Assembly (NCBI RefSeq): GCF_900104065.1
Contig: NZ_FNLC01000001.1
Span: forward strand, 1,240,001-1,304,000
From: Natronobacterium texcoconense
Lineage (GTDB): Archaea; Halobacteriota; Halobacteria; Halobacteriales; Natrialbaceae
Length of the DNA: 64,000 nucleotides
Direction of reading: 5' to 3'
Below, piece after piece: positions 16,930 through 25,981 of the stretch (positions are counted from its first letter, which is position 1; each line of letters opens with the position of its first letter). The notes under the pieces were generated by a model. That model was not told the origin of the DNA. It made no database searches and worked only from the letters and a program-made list of their open reading frames with translations. A program made the position numbers and the translations under genes.

Positions 16930-17065
16930 CACCTCCCTGTACTAACGGCGGGGCTAAAAGGTGTGTGTTACCGGAGTGAAAGTGATCTCGGCTCCCCGCA
17001 GCGACGAAAACTCCCCTCACAAAGGTTTAACCTCGCGCGAAACTTCGTCCTACACGAGAGGACAT

Positions 17066-17686
17066 ATGGCTCCAGACGACACTGACGAGCACCGGGTAGA
17101 CGAGGACGACCTCGACCCGGACCGGGAACCAGCGTTCGAGGACGAAGAACGGATTCGAGCCACGGCAGCCGAGGAGGTCGACCAGCGGATCGTCGACCTG
17201 CTCTCGTGGATCCTGGATACGGAGACGCGAGCGAAGATCTACGTCCACCTGCTCGCGAATCCAGGAAGCACCTCCGAAGAGGTCGCGAAAGGGACCGGCC
17301 TCTATCCGAGCACCGTCCGGGAGGCGCTGGCCGAACTTCACGAGGAAGATCGCGTCACGCGCGAAAAACGAGCCAGCGAGGGTGCCGGGAACAACCCCTA
17401 CGAGTACACGGCAATCCAGCCAAGCGAACTCGTCGGCGGCGTCGTCGACCAGGTCCAGCAGGAACTGAACACCATCTTCACGCTGGACCAGGTCCTCGAC
17501 CGCGAGGAGGACGACCGGGACGAACCAGCGTTCGGCGAGGACGCCGAACCCGTCACGATCACCGTCGACGACACCGAACCGTTCGACGACGACACTGACG
17601 TCGACGTCGCCACTCACGACACGGAACCGGACGACGAGGACGACCTCGAGACCGAATCGGACGACGAAACAGAGAGCGACGAGTAA
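17066..17686 (+). CDS. Winged-helix transcriptional regulator with acidic ends
   Basis: A 206-residue protein. A winged helix-turn-helix spans about residues 45-120, with ETRAKIYVHLLANPGSTSEEVAKGTGLYPSTVREALAELHEED as a TrmB/MarR-like DNA-binding unit (the helix-turn-helix is near the ASxxEV and VREAL segments). Both ends are Asp/Glu-rich. No effector domain was recognised. It lies divergent to top6B, 136 bases apart, so it could regulate its neighbour or itself. A TATA-like TTTAAC lies about 35-40 bases before the ATG at 17066. The frame is open back to 16961, but that part is not family-like. Confidence 0.8.
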   Translation: MAPDDTDEHRVDEDDLDPDREPAFEDEERIRATAAEEVDQRIVDLLSWILDTETRAKIYVHLLANPGSTSEEVAKGTGLYPSTVREALAELHEEDRVTREKRASEGAGNNPYEYTAIQPSELVGGVVDQVQQELNTIFTLDQVLDREEDDRDEPAFGEDAEPVTITVDDTEPFDDDTDVDVATHDTEPDDEDDLETESDDETESDE

Positions 17687-17689
17687 CGA

Positions 17690-18799
17690 TCAGTCCTCGA
17701 GGTCGAGAATCCCCGGTCGCTCGAGTTCGAGCGTCCGTTCGTCGCCGACGGCCTCGACGGTCGTCGTCGGCCACCGGTCGCTCGCGGTGAGCACCTCGAA
17801 TCCCTTCTCGGTTACTAGCACGGTATCCTCGCTTTTCGCACCCTGTACCGTCGGGTTCCAGGCGTATGCCATCGGCACCTCGACGGCCGCGTCGTTGCCC
17901 GGCGTCGCGACCCACTCCCGGCCGTCGAAGCCTGCTGCCCCGCCCTGATGGTGGCGTTCCCACTCCTCTGCGTAGCCGATCGTCTCGTATGCGTCCTGGA
18001 TCGCCTCGAAGACGTCGCCAGCGGTTCCCTGTTCCTCGCCCGTCGCGGCCTCTTGTGTCGCCGCAAGCGCGGTCGCCTCGACTCGCGCCGCGGCCTCGTG
18101 GCGTTTCTCGAGCCACTCGGGTGGATCGAACGCGACGGTCCGCGTACAGCTTGCGTGGAGTCCGTCGCGTTCGGCTGTCACGGAAACGAGGACGTAATCG
18201 CCGAGTTCGGTTCGCTTGGGAGTGTAGTGGCGGTACTGCTGGGCGCGTGCTGCACTCCCGACGAGCACGACCGGTGCCTCTATCTCGCGAGCCGAGAGCG
18301 CGACCCGAAGCGCCGACGCGACCTCGTGTTCGGTGTCGCCGGACTGAAGTTCGCGACAGACCGCTTCGACTGCTGCCGCAGTCTGTCGTCCCAGTTCGCG
18401 GTATCGCTCCCGATCCCGTTCCGTCAGCGGCTGTCGCAACGGCGTCGGATCGACCGTCTCGAGCCCCGGCACGTCGACGTCAGCGGCCGCCTGTTCGTCG
18501 TCGACGTGGTCGGCGATAGCCTCCGACAGCGACGCCGCGTGCCAGGGGAACTGTTCGACCGACAGCTCTCCGGTGTCGATATCCGAGAGTTCCTCGTCGA
18601 CGATCCGCTCGAGTTCGACGTTGTTCGCCAGCAGGCGGAAGCTGCCGTCGTAGCCGATCGCCGCGATACCCGTGTCTCCCTCGCGGTCGACGACGTTCGA
18701 TCCACCCGTTAGCCAGGCGAAACTGTTCGGCCGTGCGAACCAGACCGAATCGAGGCCTGTTCGCTCGAGATACGACTCGAGTCGCTCGCGTTTCTCCAT
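17690..18799 (-). CDS. M24-fold protein lacking most metal ligands (pita-bread fold, probably not a peptidase)
   Basis: A 369-residue protein with a creatinase-like N-terminal domain (WFARPNSFAWLTGGSN) and an M24 pita-bread C-terminal domain. Against the M24 consensus, the two metal Asp positions read LVSVTAERDG and ASCTRTVAF (Asp replaced), and the IEPG Glu position reads AWNPTVQ; only the final SEDTVLVTEKG Glu and a His (RHHQGGAAGF) remain. It is therefore probably not an active metallopeptidase. The ATG at 18799 starts MEKRERLESYLERTGLD; an upstream ATG at 18859 would add 20 unrelated residues. Confidence 0.82.
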   Translation of the reverse strand: MEKRERLESYLERTGLDSVWFARPNSFAWLTGGSNVVDREGDTGIAAIGYDGSFRLLANNVELERIVDEELSDIDTGELSVEQFPWHAASLSEAIADHVDDEQAAADVDVPGLETVDPTPLRQPLTERDRERYRELGRQTAAAVEAVCRELQSGDTEHEVASALRVALSAREIEAPVVLVGSAARAQQYRHYTPKRTELGDYVLVSVTAERDGLHASCTRTVAFDPPEWLEKRHEAAARVEATALAATQEAATGEEQGTAGDVFEAIQDAYETIGYAEEWERHHQGGAAGFDGREWVATPGNDAAVEVPMAYAWNPTVQGAKSEDTVLVTEKGFEVLTASDRWPTTTVEAVGDERTLELERPGILDLED

Positions 18800-18911
18800 G
18801 GCGGGTGCTTGGCGGGGACTCTCTTGAATGGCACGAACACGGGGCGAAACGGCGGGCAACCGGACACGGGCAACCTAAATACGGCGGGTCCTAACCCTCG
18901 GCTGAACGACC

Positions 18912-19769
18912 GTGTCGTCCGATAGTACCTCCCGACGTCCGGGTATTCGTTCGCTGATCGACCGCGTTGGCTACCACCATCTGCTCGCGTCGACGCTCGT
19001 GCTCGTCACCGCGACGATTCTGCTTGGCGTCGCCGCGAAAGCGACCGGGTCGGGGCTGGCCTGCGAAGCGAACTGGCCCCAGTGTGACGCGGGCCCTTAC
19101 AACCTGTTTCCCGCGAATCTCCCGAGTTTCTACGAGTGGTTCCACCGCTTCGTCGCCATGTTCGCCGGGTTCGCGATCATCGGCTCTGCGGTCTCGGCCT
19201 GGCGGTCGCCGACCGTCGACAGACGCGTGACCGCACTCGTCGTCCTCGGAATGATTCTGACGCCGATCCAGGTCGTCCTCGGCTGGCAGACCGTCGCACA
19301 GTACACGATGGACATCCTGTCGCTGCACTTCTGGACGGCCGTGTTGATCTTCGCACTGTTCGTGATCGCGACCGTCCTGGTCTGGGAACACCGGCTGCAG
19401 GCGCGACACGTCACCGGCGCGCTCGCGCTCGGAGCCGTCGCGGTACCACTTCACGTCCTGTTTAGCCCACCAGTGATCACCGAACTCACCGAGTACTCGC
19501 CGACGGTCCAGATGATCCAGTACGGCGTGACGCTGGCCGTCGTCGCCGCCGCCATCGTCGCACCGATGATCGGCCGCTGGCACCTCGAGGACGACCGACT
19601 GACCGGCTACCTCTCCGGGACGGGCGTCCTGGCGCTCGTGGTCGTCTTCCTCGGCCGCCAGACAGGAATGACGTTCAACGCGGCGCTCGACCTGTTCTAC
19701 GTCGTTACCGCCGGCCTGCTACTCGTCGCGTTCCTGGCCGGGATCTACCTCGTTCGGCGGACCTCGTAG
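18912..19769 (+). CDS. ctaA: Heme A synthase (COX15/CtaA family)
   Basis: A 285-residue membrane protein with about eight helices. The first external loop has the Cys pair in GLACEANWPQCDAGP, and haem-ligand histidines lie in EWFHRFVAMFAGF and ILSLHFWTAV. A second-half Cys/His set is less clear. It converts haem O to haem A for the terminal oxidase. The GTG at 18912 is the start; a TATA-like CCTAAATAC at 18874-18882 lies 30-38 bases upstream. It is divergent to the M24 gene. Confidence 0.9.
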   Translation: MSSDSTSRRPGIRSLIDRVGYHHLLASTLVLVTATILLGVAAKATGSGLACEANWPQCDAGPYNLFPANLPSFYEWFHRFVAMFAGFAIIGSAVSAWRSPTVDRRVTALVVLGMILTPIQVVLGWQTVAQYTMDILSLHFWTAVLIFALFVIATVLVWEHRLQARHVTGALALGAVAVPLHVLFSPPVITELTEYSPTVQMIQYGVTLAVVAAAIVAPMIGRWHLEDDRLTGYLSGTGVLALVVVFLGRQTGMTFNAALDLFYVVTAGLLLVAFLAGIYLVRRTS

Positions 19770-19785
19770 TCCACCCAACGCTTTC

Positions 19786-20277
19786 TCAACCGACGACGGC
19801 AACCAGTGCTGCCGCGACGACCGTCGAACCGACGCCAAGCCCCAGCAACATGTAGTTCGCGACTGGGTTCGCCGCTCGAGTCACCTCGAGCGAGTAGTGG
19901 CGACTCGAGACCGGCCAGAACGGGCGGATTCCCATCGGCGTCAGCGCATCGGCGAGCAGGTGCGAGACGATCGATAGCGTGCCGACGACGAACGCGAACG
20001 TGACGAAGCCGACGCCGGCGAGTGCGGACCCCGACTCGACGAGGACGGCCGCGACGGCAGCGAGTGCGATGCCGACGAGCAGAGCGAACAGAAGGGTGTG
20101 AGTCGGGCCCCGGTGTTCGATCCCCGGAATCCGGTGATCGAGGTCGGGCAGCGTCGAGAGACTCACGCAGACGAGCGCACCGACGAGCGCCACTCCCTCG
20201 TAACCGAAGAGTGCGACGACGGTTCCAAGCGGCGCGTACGCGAGGAGAGACGCGCCGTAGTGGCCAGTCTGGTACAT
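19786..20277 (-). CDS. YdjM-family membrane-bound metal-dependent hydrolase
   Basis: A 163-residue membrane protein with the family features: an N-terminal MYQTGHYGASLLAYAPLG, DLDHRIPGIEHRGPTHTLLFAL with its conserved Asp and His residues, and SHLLADALTPMGIRPFWP further on. Relatives are predicted membrane-bound hydrolases (DUF457/YdjM); none is well characterised in archaea. The ATG at 20277 matches the domain start. It is convergent with ctaA, the stops being 17 bases apart. Confidence 0.82.
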   Translation of the reverse strand: MYQTGHYGASLLAYAPLGTVVALFGYEGVALVGALVCVSLSTLPDLDHRIPGIEHRGPTHTLLFALLVGIALAAVAAVLVESGSALAGVGFVTFAFVVGTLSIVSHLLADALTPMGIRPFWPVSSRHYSLEVTRAANPVANYMLLGLGVGSTVVAAALVAVVG

Positions 20278-20398
20278 TCTGGTTGGGTACCTGGAAAAGT
20301 GGAGCCATAAATCCACCGTCACATTCCGGTCAGAAACGAGATCGGAGGGGTAACGTGACGACCGTCGACTCTTTTTCGCCGGCGACCCAAGATCAGGT

Positions 20399-20803
20399 AT
20401 GCGGACGAGTCTCAACGTACCCGAAGAGATGTTGGCCGAGTTCGATCGAACCTGGCAGGCCGAAGGACTGGACTCTCGATCCCGCGCGTTGCGGGAGGCG
20501 ATCCAGGAGTACGTCGAGTCCCACCACACTCTGGAACGAGCGCGTGGCACCGTCGCGGCGACCGTCGTCTTCGACTACGTCCACGAGGAGATCATCGAGG
20601 ACCTCCACGAGATCCAACACGAGTTCCAGGCCGAAATCGACACGACCTGTCACGTCCACCACGGCGAGTGGTGTCTCGAGGCGATCTTCTGTCACGGCGA
20701 CGCCGACGAGATTCGATCGCTGGTCTACCGGCTGAAGGATTTCGACGCCGTCGGCCGCGTCTCGGTGACGCTGTTGCGCTCGGACGAACGGTCGACTCCC
20801 TAG
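20399..20803 (+). CDS. nikR: NikR-type nickel-responsive regulator
   Basis: A 134-residue protein. Residues 1-45 form a ribbon-helix-helix (MRTSLNVPEEMLAEFD) and the rest an ACT-like metal domain. Nickel-binding positions read H74 in EIQHEF, H85 and H87 in CHVHHGEWCLEA, and C92. The His-to-Cys spacing is one residue shorter than in the E. coli protein. NikR represses nickel uptake genes when nickel is bound; no nickel transporter is adjacent. The stop overlaps the convergent neighbour's stop in a CTAG. Confidence 0.88.
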   Translation: MRTSLNVPEEMLAEFDRTWQAEGLDSRSRALREAIQEYVESHHTLERARGTVAATVVFDYVHEEIIEDLHEIQHEFQAEIDTTCHVHHGEWCLEAIFCHGDADEIRSLVYRLKDFDAVGRVSVTLLRSDERSTP

Positions 20804-21174
20804 GTGGCAGACGACTCCGTCGAGGGTCCGTAGAACTGCGTTCGCGCGACCAGCAGGTACGCAAACGCGGCGATCGGAAGGACGAACAGTGGCACGCCCG
20901 TGAGACCGAAGACCGTCGCTCCGATCACCAGGTCAACCGACAATGCGGCGTACAGTATCACGGCAGCGATCCAGCCTGCGAAGTAGCCGCGCCACAGCAA
21001 GTACGCGACGACGAACCCTGCCATCGCCGAGACGAACTCCCCCTGGCCTGCCGGGTGCGGCGAACCGAGGATGGCGAAAAAACTCGCTGACGCTTGCCCG
21101 ATGGCAAACACCACCGTGAGCAAGACGACCGCGACGACGCCGGGCGGGCGAGAGCGCAACGGCTCCAGGTCCAT
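20800..21174 (-). CDS. Small membrane protein of unknown function
   Basis: A 124-residue protein with four predicted membrane helices. It has no named domain; features are a first helix with VVAVVLLTVVFAIGQA, a GSPHPAGQGEFVSAMAG loop and a polar C terminus. The ATG at 21174 has a TATA-like CTTATGTAC about 20-28 bases upstream. It is convergent with nikR, and the shared CTAG holds both stops. There is no evidence for a nickel role beyond that position. Confidence 0.7.
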   Translation of the reverse strand: MDLEPLRSRPPGVVAVVLLTVVFAIGQASASFFAILGSPHPAGQGEFVSAMAGFVVAYLLWRGYFAGWIAAVILYAALSVDLVIGATVFGLTGVPLFVLPIAAFAYLLVARTQFYGPSTESSAT

Positions 21175-21268
21175 ACCGACGGCTACGGTCGCGAGTACAT
21201 AAGCGTTGGTGACTGTCTCTTGGACTGAAGGAAAAACACCTTACCCGACGAGTCGCAACTCGACAGCC

Positions 21269-21751
21269 ATGCAAACGGTCTCCCGGCGAACCCTCCTCCA
21301 CACAGCCGGCGGCGTTTTGCTCGGACTGGCGGCGTACTCGAGCCGACCGAACTGGCCGGGGTTCTTCGGCGGATACCTCGAGGCGACGCCGCTCGAGCCG
21401 AGGATCGACGACGACGAGCACGACCAGTTGCCACCCGCGGAGTTCGTCACGCCACACGACGACGACCCACTCGCGTCCCTCGAGCCACTGCAGGAAGCGT
21501 TACGCAGGCCTTCGGATCGTATCGAACTCTCGCGTCGCGAGTTCGGGACGGCGTTCGACGCTCTCGAAGAGTTGCCGGTGTTCGAGCCATACCGTCACGA
21601 CGGATACGACCACTCGGTGGTCGCCAGGGGGATATACGTCGAGGATGCGGAGTACACGTATCGCGTTCGACTTCTACCGCAGTGTTCCGAGGTATGGTGG
21701 ATAGAGTCACTTGGGTCCCCCGACGGGAGGAACGCCTGTCACCGCTACTAA
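21269..21751 (+). CDS. Tat-exported protein of unknown function
   Basis: A 160-residue protein. It starts MQTVSRRTLLHTAGGVLLG, a twin-arginine signal without a lipobox Cys at the usual place. The mature part is acidic, with a DDDEHD cluster, then a globular half including IYVEDAEYTYRVRLLP. Two late Cys residues (PQCSEV and NACHRY) could form a disulphide after export. No family was recognised. The ATG at 21269 is the first codon that gives the signal peptide; the frame upstream is unrelated. Confidence 0.7.
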   Translation: MQTVSRRTLLHTAGGVLLGLAAYSSRPNWPGFFGGYLEATPLEPRIDDDEHDQLPPAEFVTPHDDDPLASLEPLQEALRRPSDRIELSRREFGTAFDALEELPVFEPYRHDGYDHSVVARGIYVEDAEYTYRVRLLPQCSEVWWIESLGSPDGRNACHRY

Positions 21752-21871
21752 CGGCCCGCTACGGTTTCTTGACGATCGCCGACGTGAATCCACTGCGGCC
21801 GCCGACCCCGTTTACGGGTACAGACGCGGTCAACCACGACGGTTATTTGAACGCGGCCACTCCGTTCACCC

Positions 21872-22504
21872 GTGAAAAACGTCACCGACAGGACGAGCAA
21901 CCCGTTCGGCCTCCGGCCACCGTTCGACCGCACGCCCGACGGCGAGCGCACTGCCGTCTTCGGCTACGGTGACGCCAACGCCGACTTCCACGTCATCGGC
22001 GACCATCCGGGCGTCCACGGCGGCAAGCGAACCGGCGTCCCGTTCACCGAGACCGAATCCGGCCGCGGCGTCCAGGACGTCTTCCGCGAGACCGGCTTCG
22101 TCACCGGGCCCGAAGAGAAACCCGAACTCGAGAACCTCTACCTGAACTACGTCCACATGTGCTGTCTGCCGAACGGCCACGAGCCGAGCCAGCGGGAGTA
22201 CGACGACCTAGAGCGGTACTTCGACGCGGAACTGCGCGCGATCAACGCACACATTCTCCTGCCGGTCGGCGAGACGGCGACCGATCACGTTCTCCAGGAG
22301 TACACGACCCAGCGCCGCCGGTTCGAACTGGATATGGCTAATCTCCACGCACGCCAACTCCGAGGGCGTGGGTTCATGGTCGTCCCGATCAGGGAGCCGT
22401 CCGAGTGGGACGCCGGGGATCGCGAAAAGATCGTTTCCTCGCTCGAGGAGATCCTCGCGAGCGACTATCGGCAGACGAAAGGTGTGGCGACGCTGGTGGG
22501 TTAG
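21872..22504 (+). CDS. Uracil-DNA glycosylase superfamily protein
   Basis: A 210-residue protein starting at a GTG. A TATA-like GGTTATTTG at 21841-21849 lies 23-31 bases upstream. The segment ADFHVIGDHPGVHGGKRTGVPF resembles the first catalytic motif of family 4/5-like UDGs (GxxPG...G.PF), and NYVHMCCLPNGHEPSQREY resembles the following (N...C.P..N..P). The usual four-Cys iron-sulphur cluster of family 4 is not evident; only CC is seen. It probably removes deaminated bases, but the enzyme activity is inferred from fold alone. Confidence 0.75.
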   Translation: MKNVTDRTSNPFGLRPPFDRTPDGERTAVFGYGDANADFHVIGDHPGVHGGKRTGVPFTETESGRGVQDVFRETGFVTGPEEKPELENLYLNYVHMCCLPNGHEPSQREYDDLERYFDAELRAINAHILLPVGETATDHVLQEYTTQRRRFELDMANLHARQLRGRGFMVVPIREPSEWDAGDREKIVSSLEEILASDYRQTKGVATLVG

Positions 22505-22546
22505 CAGAGTACCTTCCCAGGAGTCGACTGCCGGGGTTGACCGCCA

Positions 22547-24016
22547 CTATCGACCGAAGTGCTTCCTGATCGTCGCCCGCAGCGGAAGCCCGAACGCGCC
22601 CGCCAGCGGGAGGATCACGAACGCAAGCAGGTCGACAGCGAGGGTCGGCGTCCCGACGAGATCGGTCGCGAAGACGACGAGTGAAATCGCGGGCGCGAGC
22701 ACCGGCAACACGTACAGGTAGGACGGTTTCCAGCCGGGTTTGAGCCTGGTCTGGTGGACGATCACGGTAAACAGGAACGGCATGAGGACCGCGCCGGCGA
22801 GCAACGGCCCGCCGACGAGCGTCGTCGCCGTCGCGAGCGCGACCGACAGGAAGATCGTCTCGTCGATCGAGATCGGTTCCCAGGTGTCATCCCGCCGAAC
22901 GACTCGATCGATGGCGACGATACCGACGGCAGCCACGACGATACCCGCGACCCCAGCGTACCACTGGAGGGAGGCGACCGGCGGCGCGACGAGTTCGAGC
23001 CCGGCGACGAACTCGAACGGCGTGCCGACTCCGTGTCGGACCTCCGTGAGCGTCGTCCAGATGCCCTCGACGTCGGTCCCGACGGCACCTAGTTCGGCGA
23101 CGACTCCCGCGAGCGCGCCGACGTTCGTGAGGGCAAACTGGACGAGTCCGGAGAGATAGATCAGGACCGACAGCCAGATCAAGGGCAGCGAGAAGTTCTG
23201 GCGACGCCACCACCTGACGGCGGCGTTGTCCGCGAACCGTCCGCCGCTCGAGGCCGTCGACGTGCGTGCCGTCGTCCCGGTCGTACCCGAACTGACGGCT
23301 CGAGCCGTCCGGCCGCCGTCGCTTGTGGCTTTCCCTGCGGTTCCGGTCGTTTTGCCCGTGCTTGACGTCTTTCCTGCGTTACTGGTCGTCTTCTTTGTGC
23401 TGCTGGCCGTCTTCTCCGTCCCACTGGACGAGGTAGTCCTCGAGCCGCCAGTCGAACTCGAGGTGGACGTGCCACTCGACCCAGTCGTGGTCGATCGATC
23501 CGTCGTTTCACTACTGCTTTTTGAACCGGTTTCCGTCTCGTCGCTCGTCGTTCGACTCGAGTCCGTACGGCCACGACCCGTGGACGACGTCGAGGTCTCC
23601 GTTCCACTCCGCCCCGTTCCTCGAGCAGACGACCCCGACGTGGTACCGGACGAACCGGCGGTACGGGACCGCGTGCTCGAACTCGAGGTCGTCGTCCCGG
23701 TGGATGTCGACGTCGATCCCGAACTCGAGCGTGACGACGATCCGTCCTCCGAGCGCTTCCAGACGTCCGGCGACGGGATGCCGCTCGTTCGCTTCGCGAC
23801 GTAGTCTTCGTGTCCCAGTCGGTCGTAGGCCCGACGTTCGACCGGATCGCCGAGGATCTCGTAGGCTTTCTTGACCGCCGTGAACTGCGCTCGAGCGCGG
23901 TCGTCGTCGTTCACGTCGGGATGGTAGACCCGGACCTTCTCGCGGTAGGCGTCCTTGATCTCGTCCTGAGAGGCGTCAGAAGAGATTTCGAGAAGGTCGT
24001 AAAAGTCGTCTGTCAT
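22547..24016 (-). CDS. J-domain membrane protein with a Ser/Thr-rich linker
   Basis: A 489-residue protein. Residues 1-68 form a J domain with the HPD motif (REKVRVYHPDVNDDD) that would stimulate a DnaK ATPase. Residues about 85-260 are a low-complexity Ser/Thr/Gly linker. The C-terminal 220 residues hold five or six membrane helices. This is not the canonical DnaJ, which has a zinc domain. It would place a J domain in the cytoplasm next to the membrane. The ATG at 24016 has TATA-like AT-rich sequence about 30-60 bases upstream. Confidence 0.85.
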   Translation of the reverse strand: MTDDFYDLLEISSDASQDEIKDAYREKVRVYHPDVNDDDRARAQFTAVKKAYEILGDPVERRAYDRLGHEDYVAKRTSGIPSPDVWKRSEDGSSSRSSSGSTSTSTGTTTSSSSTRSRTAGSSGTTSGSSARGTGRSGTETSTSSTGRGRTDSSRTTSDETETGSKSSSETTDRSTTTGSSGTSTSSSTGGSRTTSSSGTEKTASSTKKTTSNAGKTSSTGKTTGTAGKATSDGGRTARAVSSGTTGTTARTSTASSGGRFADNAAVRWWRRQNFSLPLIWLSVLIYLSGLVQFALTNVGALAGVVAELGAVGTDVEGIWTTLTEVRHGVGTPFEFVAGLELVAPPVASLQWYAGVAGIVVAAVGIVAIDRVVRRDDTWEPISIDETIFLSVALATATTLVGGPLLAGAVLMPFLFTVIVHQTRLKPGWKPSYLYVLPVLAPAISLVVFATDLVGTPTLAVDLLAFVILPLAGAFGLPLRATIRKHFGR

Positions 24017-24129
24017 ATGAAGATCTGAGACGGGTGACTATGCCGAGTAGTTATAGACGGAGGGTTATAATTTCAATGTTCCGCTCTGTTCGACACGATC
24101 CGACCGCTATTGGCGCATACAAGCCTCAG

Positions 24130-25482
24130 TCACGAAAAATCCGCCAGTGAGGACTGGCCACTCGAGCGATCTGTCGACTCGTCGTCGGTATCGTCACCGC
24201 CTGGCTCCGGATCGGCCTCGTCGTTCGCGTTCGGTTCGGGAGCCGGAGCGTCCTCGTCGTTTCCGTCCGTCTCGGGCTCCGAATCGTCAGCCCCGTGTCC
24301 GCCATCGGTTCGTTCCCACCCGTCGAGACTCGCCTGATCCGCCGCTGCGAACTCGAGGTTCGCGACGCGGACGCCGACCTTCCGGACGGGTTCGGTCTCG
24401 AACTCGGTAAAGAGGTCGCGAGCGATCCGATCGACGAGGTCCGGATCGTCGATTGGGCCCGGAAGCGACTGCTCGCGCGTGTTGACGTCGTACGGTGGCG
24501 TGACGGCCTTGACGCCGACGGTCCGGTAGAGCGCGCCCTCTCGCTGTGCGCGGTCGGCGACGGCGGCCGCGAGCGTCTCGATCTGTTCGTACTTCGGCTC
24601 CGGGTCGGAGACGGGCTCCGCGAACGCTGACTCCCGCGAGAAACTCTTGGGGTCCCCTTTCGGTTCGACGCGGCGGTCGTCGTCACCGCGCGCACGGTCG
24701 TACAGTTCCCGGCCGCGCTCGCCGAATCGCTCGACGAGCGGCTCCGGATCCGCCTCGGCGACGTCGCCGGCCGTCTCGAGGCCCATCTCCCGAAGTTCAC
24801 GTGCTGTCACGGGGCCGACGCCGTGGAGCAGGTCGACCTCGAGCGGCGCGAGAAACTCCCGGAGTTCGCCAGGGCGGACGACGGTCAGTCCGTCTGGCTT
24901 GTCGTAGTCGCTTGCGATCTTGGCCGCACTCATGGTGGGTGCTGCGCCGACGCTGACGACGATGCCGACTTCCCGCCGAATTCGGTCCTTGACGTGGCGA
25001 GCGAAACCGTCCGCGACCTCCCAGGCGGTGCGTTCGGTGACGTCCAGGTAGGCCTCGTCGATGCTGACCTCGCGGACGACGTCGGCGCAGTCGTGGAGAA
25101 TCGACTGGACCTCCTCGGCGATCGACTCGTAGTAGTCCATGTCGACGGGCCGGTAGTAGCCGGTCTCCTCGCGCGTGAGGTCGGGATCGTAGTCGTCCGC
25201 GTCGGAGTCCAGGGCCGCACGACGGGGCAAGCGCTCGAGCGCCGTCGAAATCGCCTGCGCGCTCTCGACGCCGAACTCGCGGGCCTCGTAACTCGCGGTG
25301 GCGACCGCCCCGATCGTCTCGCCGGGTTCGTACCCCATCCCGACGACGACGGGTTCGCCCTCGAGTTTCGGCTCTCGTAGCCGCTCACAGGAGGCGTAGA
25401 AACAGTCGGCGTCGACGTGGAGGACGATCCGCTCTTCCTCCCGTTTCTCCTCGACGCCCGGTAACCGCGGCCCGTCGGACAT
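24130..25482 (-). CDS. dinB: DNA polymerase IV (Y family)
   Basis: A 450-residue translesion polymerase. Palm-domain acidic residues lie in LHVDADCFYASCE (residues about 20-32) and VSIDEAYLDVT. The thumb and little-finger domains follow. The last 60 residues form an acidic low-complexity linker ending GQSSLADFS, which fits a PCNA-binding PIP box (QxxLxxF). The ATG at 25482 starts MSDGPRLPGVEEK; the same frame is open far upstream but without family similarity. It lies next to the 147-residue partner gene on the same strand. Confidence 0.92.
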   Translation of the reverse strand: MSDGPRLPGVEEKREEERIVLHVDADCFYASCERLREPKLEGEPVVVGMGYEPGETIGAVATASYEAREFGVESAQAISTALERLPRRAALDSDADDYDPDLTREETGYYRPVDMDYYESIAEEVQSILHDCADVVREVSIDEAYLDVTERTAWEVADGFARHVKDRIRREVGIVVSVGAAPTMSAAKIASDYDKPDGLTVVRPGELREFLAPLEVDLLHGVGPVTARELREMGLETAGDVAEADPEPLVERFGERGRELYDRARGDDDRRVEPKGDPKSFSRESAFAEPVSDPEPKYEQIETLAAAVADRAQREGALYRTVGVKAVTPPYDVNTREQSLPGPIDDPDLVDRIARDLFTEFETEPVRKVGVRVANLEFAAADQASLDGWERTDGGHGADDSEPETDGNDEDAPAPEPNANDEADPEPGGDDTDDESTDRSSGQSSLADFS

Positions 25483-25537
25483 TCGTCCTATCAGTCGATT
25501 CGTGCGGACGGACGTGAACGTTGCGTCCGCTCGTTCG

Positions 25538-25981
25538 TCACGAGGTCCAGAAACTCCGCTGGCGCTCCTCAATCTCCTTGAGAACCATCGCGAGAACGTC
25601 GCGCCAGTCCTCGGGGTGGGAGTCGTCGAACCCTGGAGTCGGTGCGTCCGGTCCCGGGTGGACGTGATCGCGTTCGTTGTGGTCCGATGGATGCCGGTCC
25701 CACCGGTGGTCGAACCGTCCGTCCTCGTGATCTTCGTGATAGTGAATCGAGAAGTCGTCGTTCTCGAACCACGCGATTTCCAGGTGAGCCTCGTCGACGC
25801 TGCTTGGGTAGAACCCGTCGTCGTAGACGCAGAAGACCCGATCTGGTGCGAACCCGGGCTGGTGTTCGACCCGGTCAAACCGATCGTCGGTAGCGAGTCG
25901 CTCTGCGACGACCTCGAGTCGATCGAAATCGATCGGTGCACCGCTGTCCTCGTCGGCTGTTCCGTCTTCCCTGCCAGTCAT
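25538..25981 (-). CDS. Partner protein of the upstream HTH gene, function unknown
   Basis: A 147-residue acidic protein with many His residues in its middle (SIHYHEDHED, HRWDRHPSDHNERDHVHPG). Its ATG at 25981 overlaps the stop of the HTH gene by four bases (ATGA), so the two are coupled. The start FDRLEVVAERLATDDRFDRV and the AHLEIAWFENDDFSIHYH segment, followed by a helical end, superficially resemble small haloarchaeal proteins paired with HTH genes (such as TumE-like ones), but I could not confirm membership. The role is unknown. Confidence 0.65.
   Translation of the reverse strand: MTGREDGTADEDSGAPIDFDRLEVVAERLATDDRFDRVEHQPGFAPDRVFCVYDDGFYPSSVDEAHLEIAWFENDDFSIHYHEDHEDGRFDHRWDRHPSDHNERDHVHPGPDAPTPGFDDSHPEDWRDVLAMVLKEIEERQRSFWTS

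Noticed and set aside
20800-20803. CTAG shared by the nikR and neighbouring stop codons (also at 1381-1384) as a special signal
   Set aside because: Overlapping convergent stops in CTAG are a simple consequence of tight convergent packing; there is no evidence of function.
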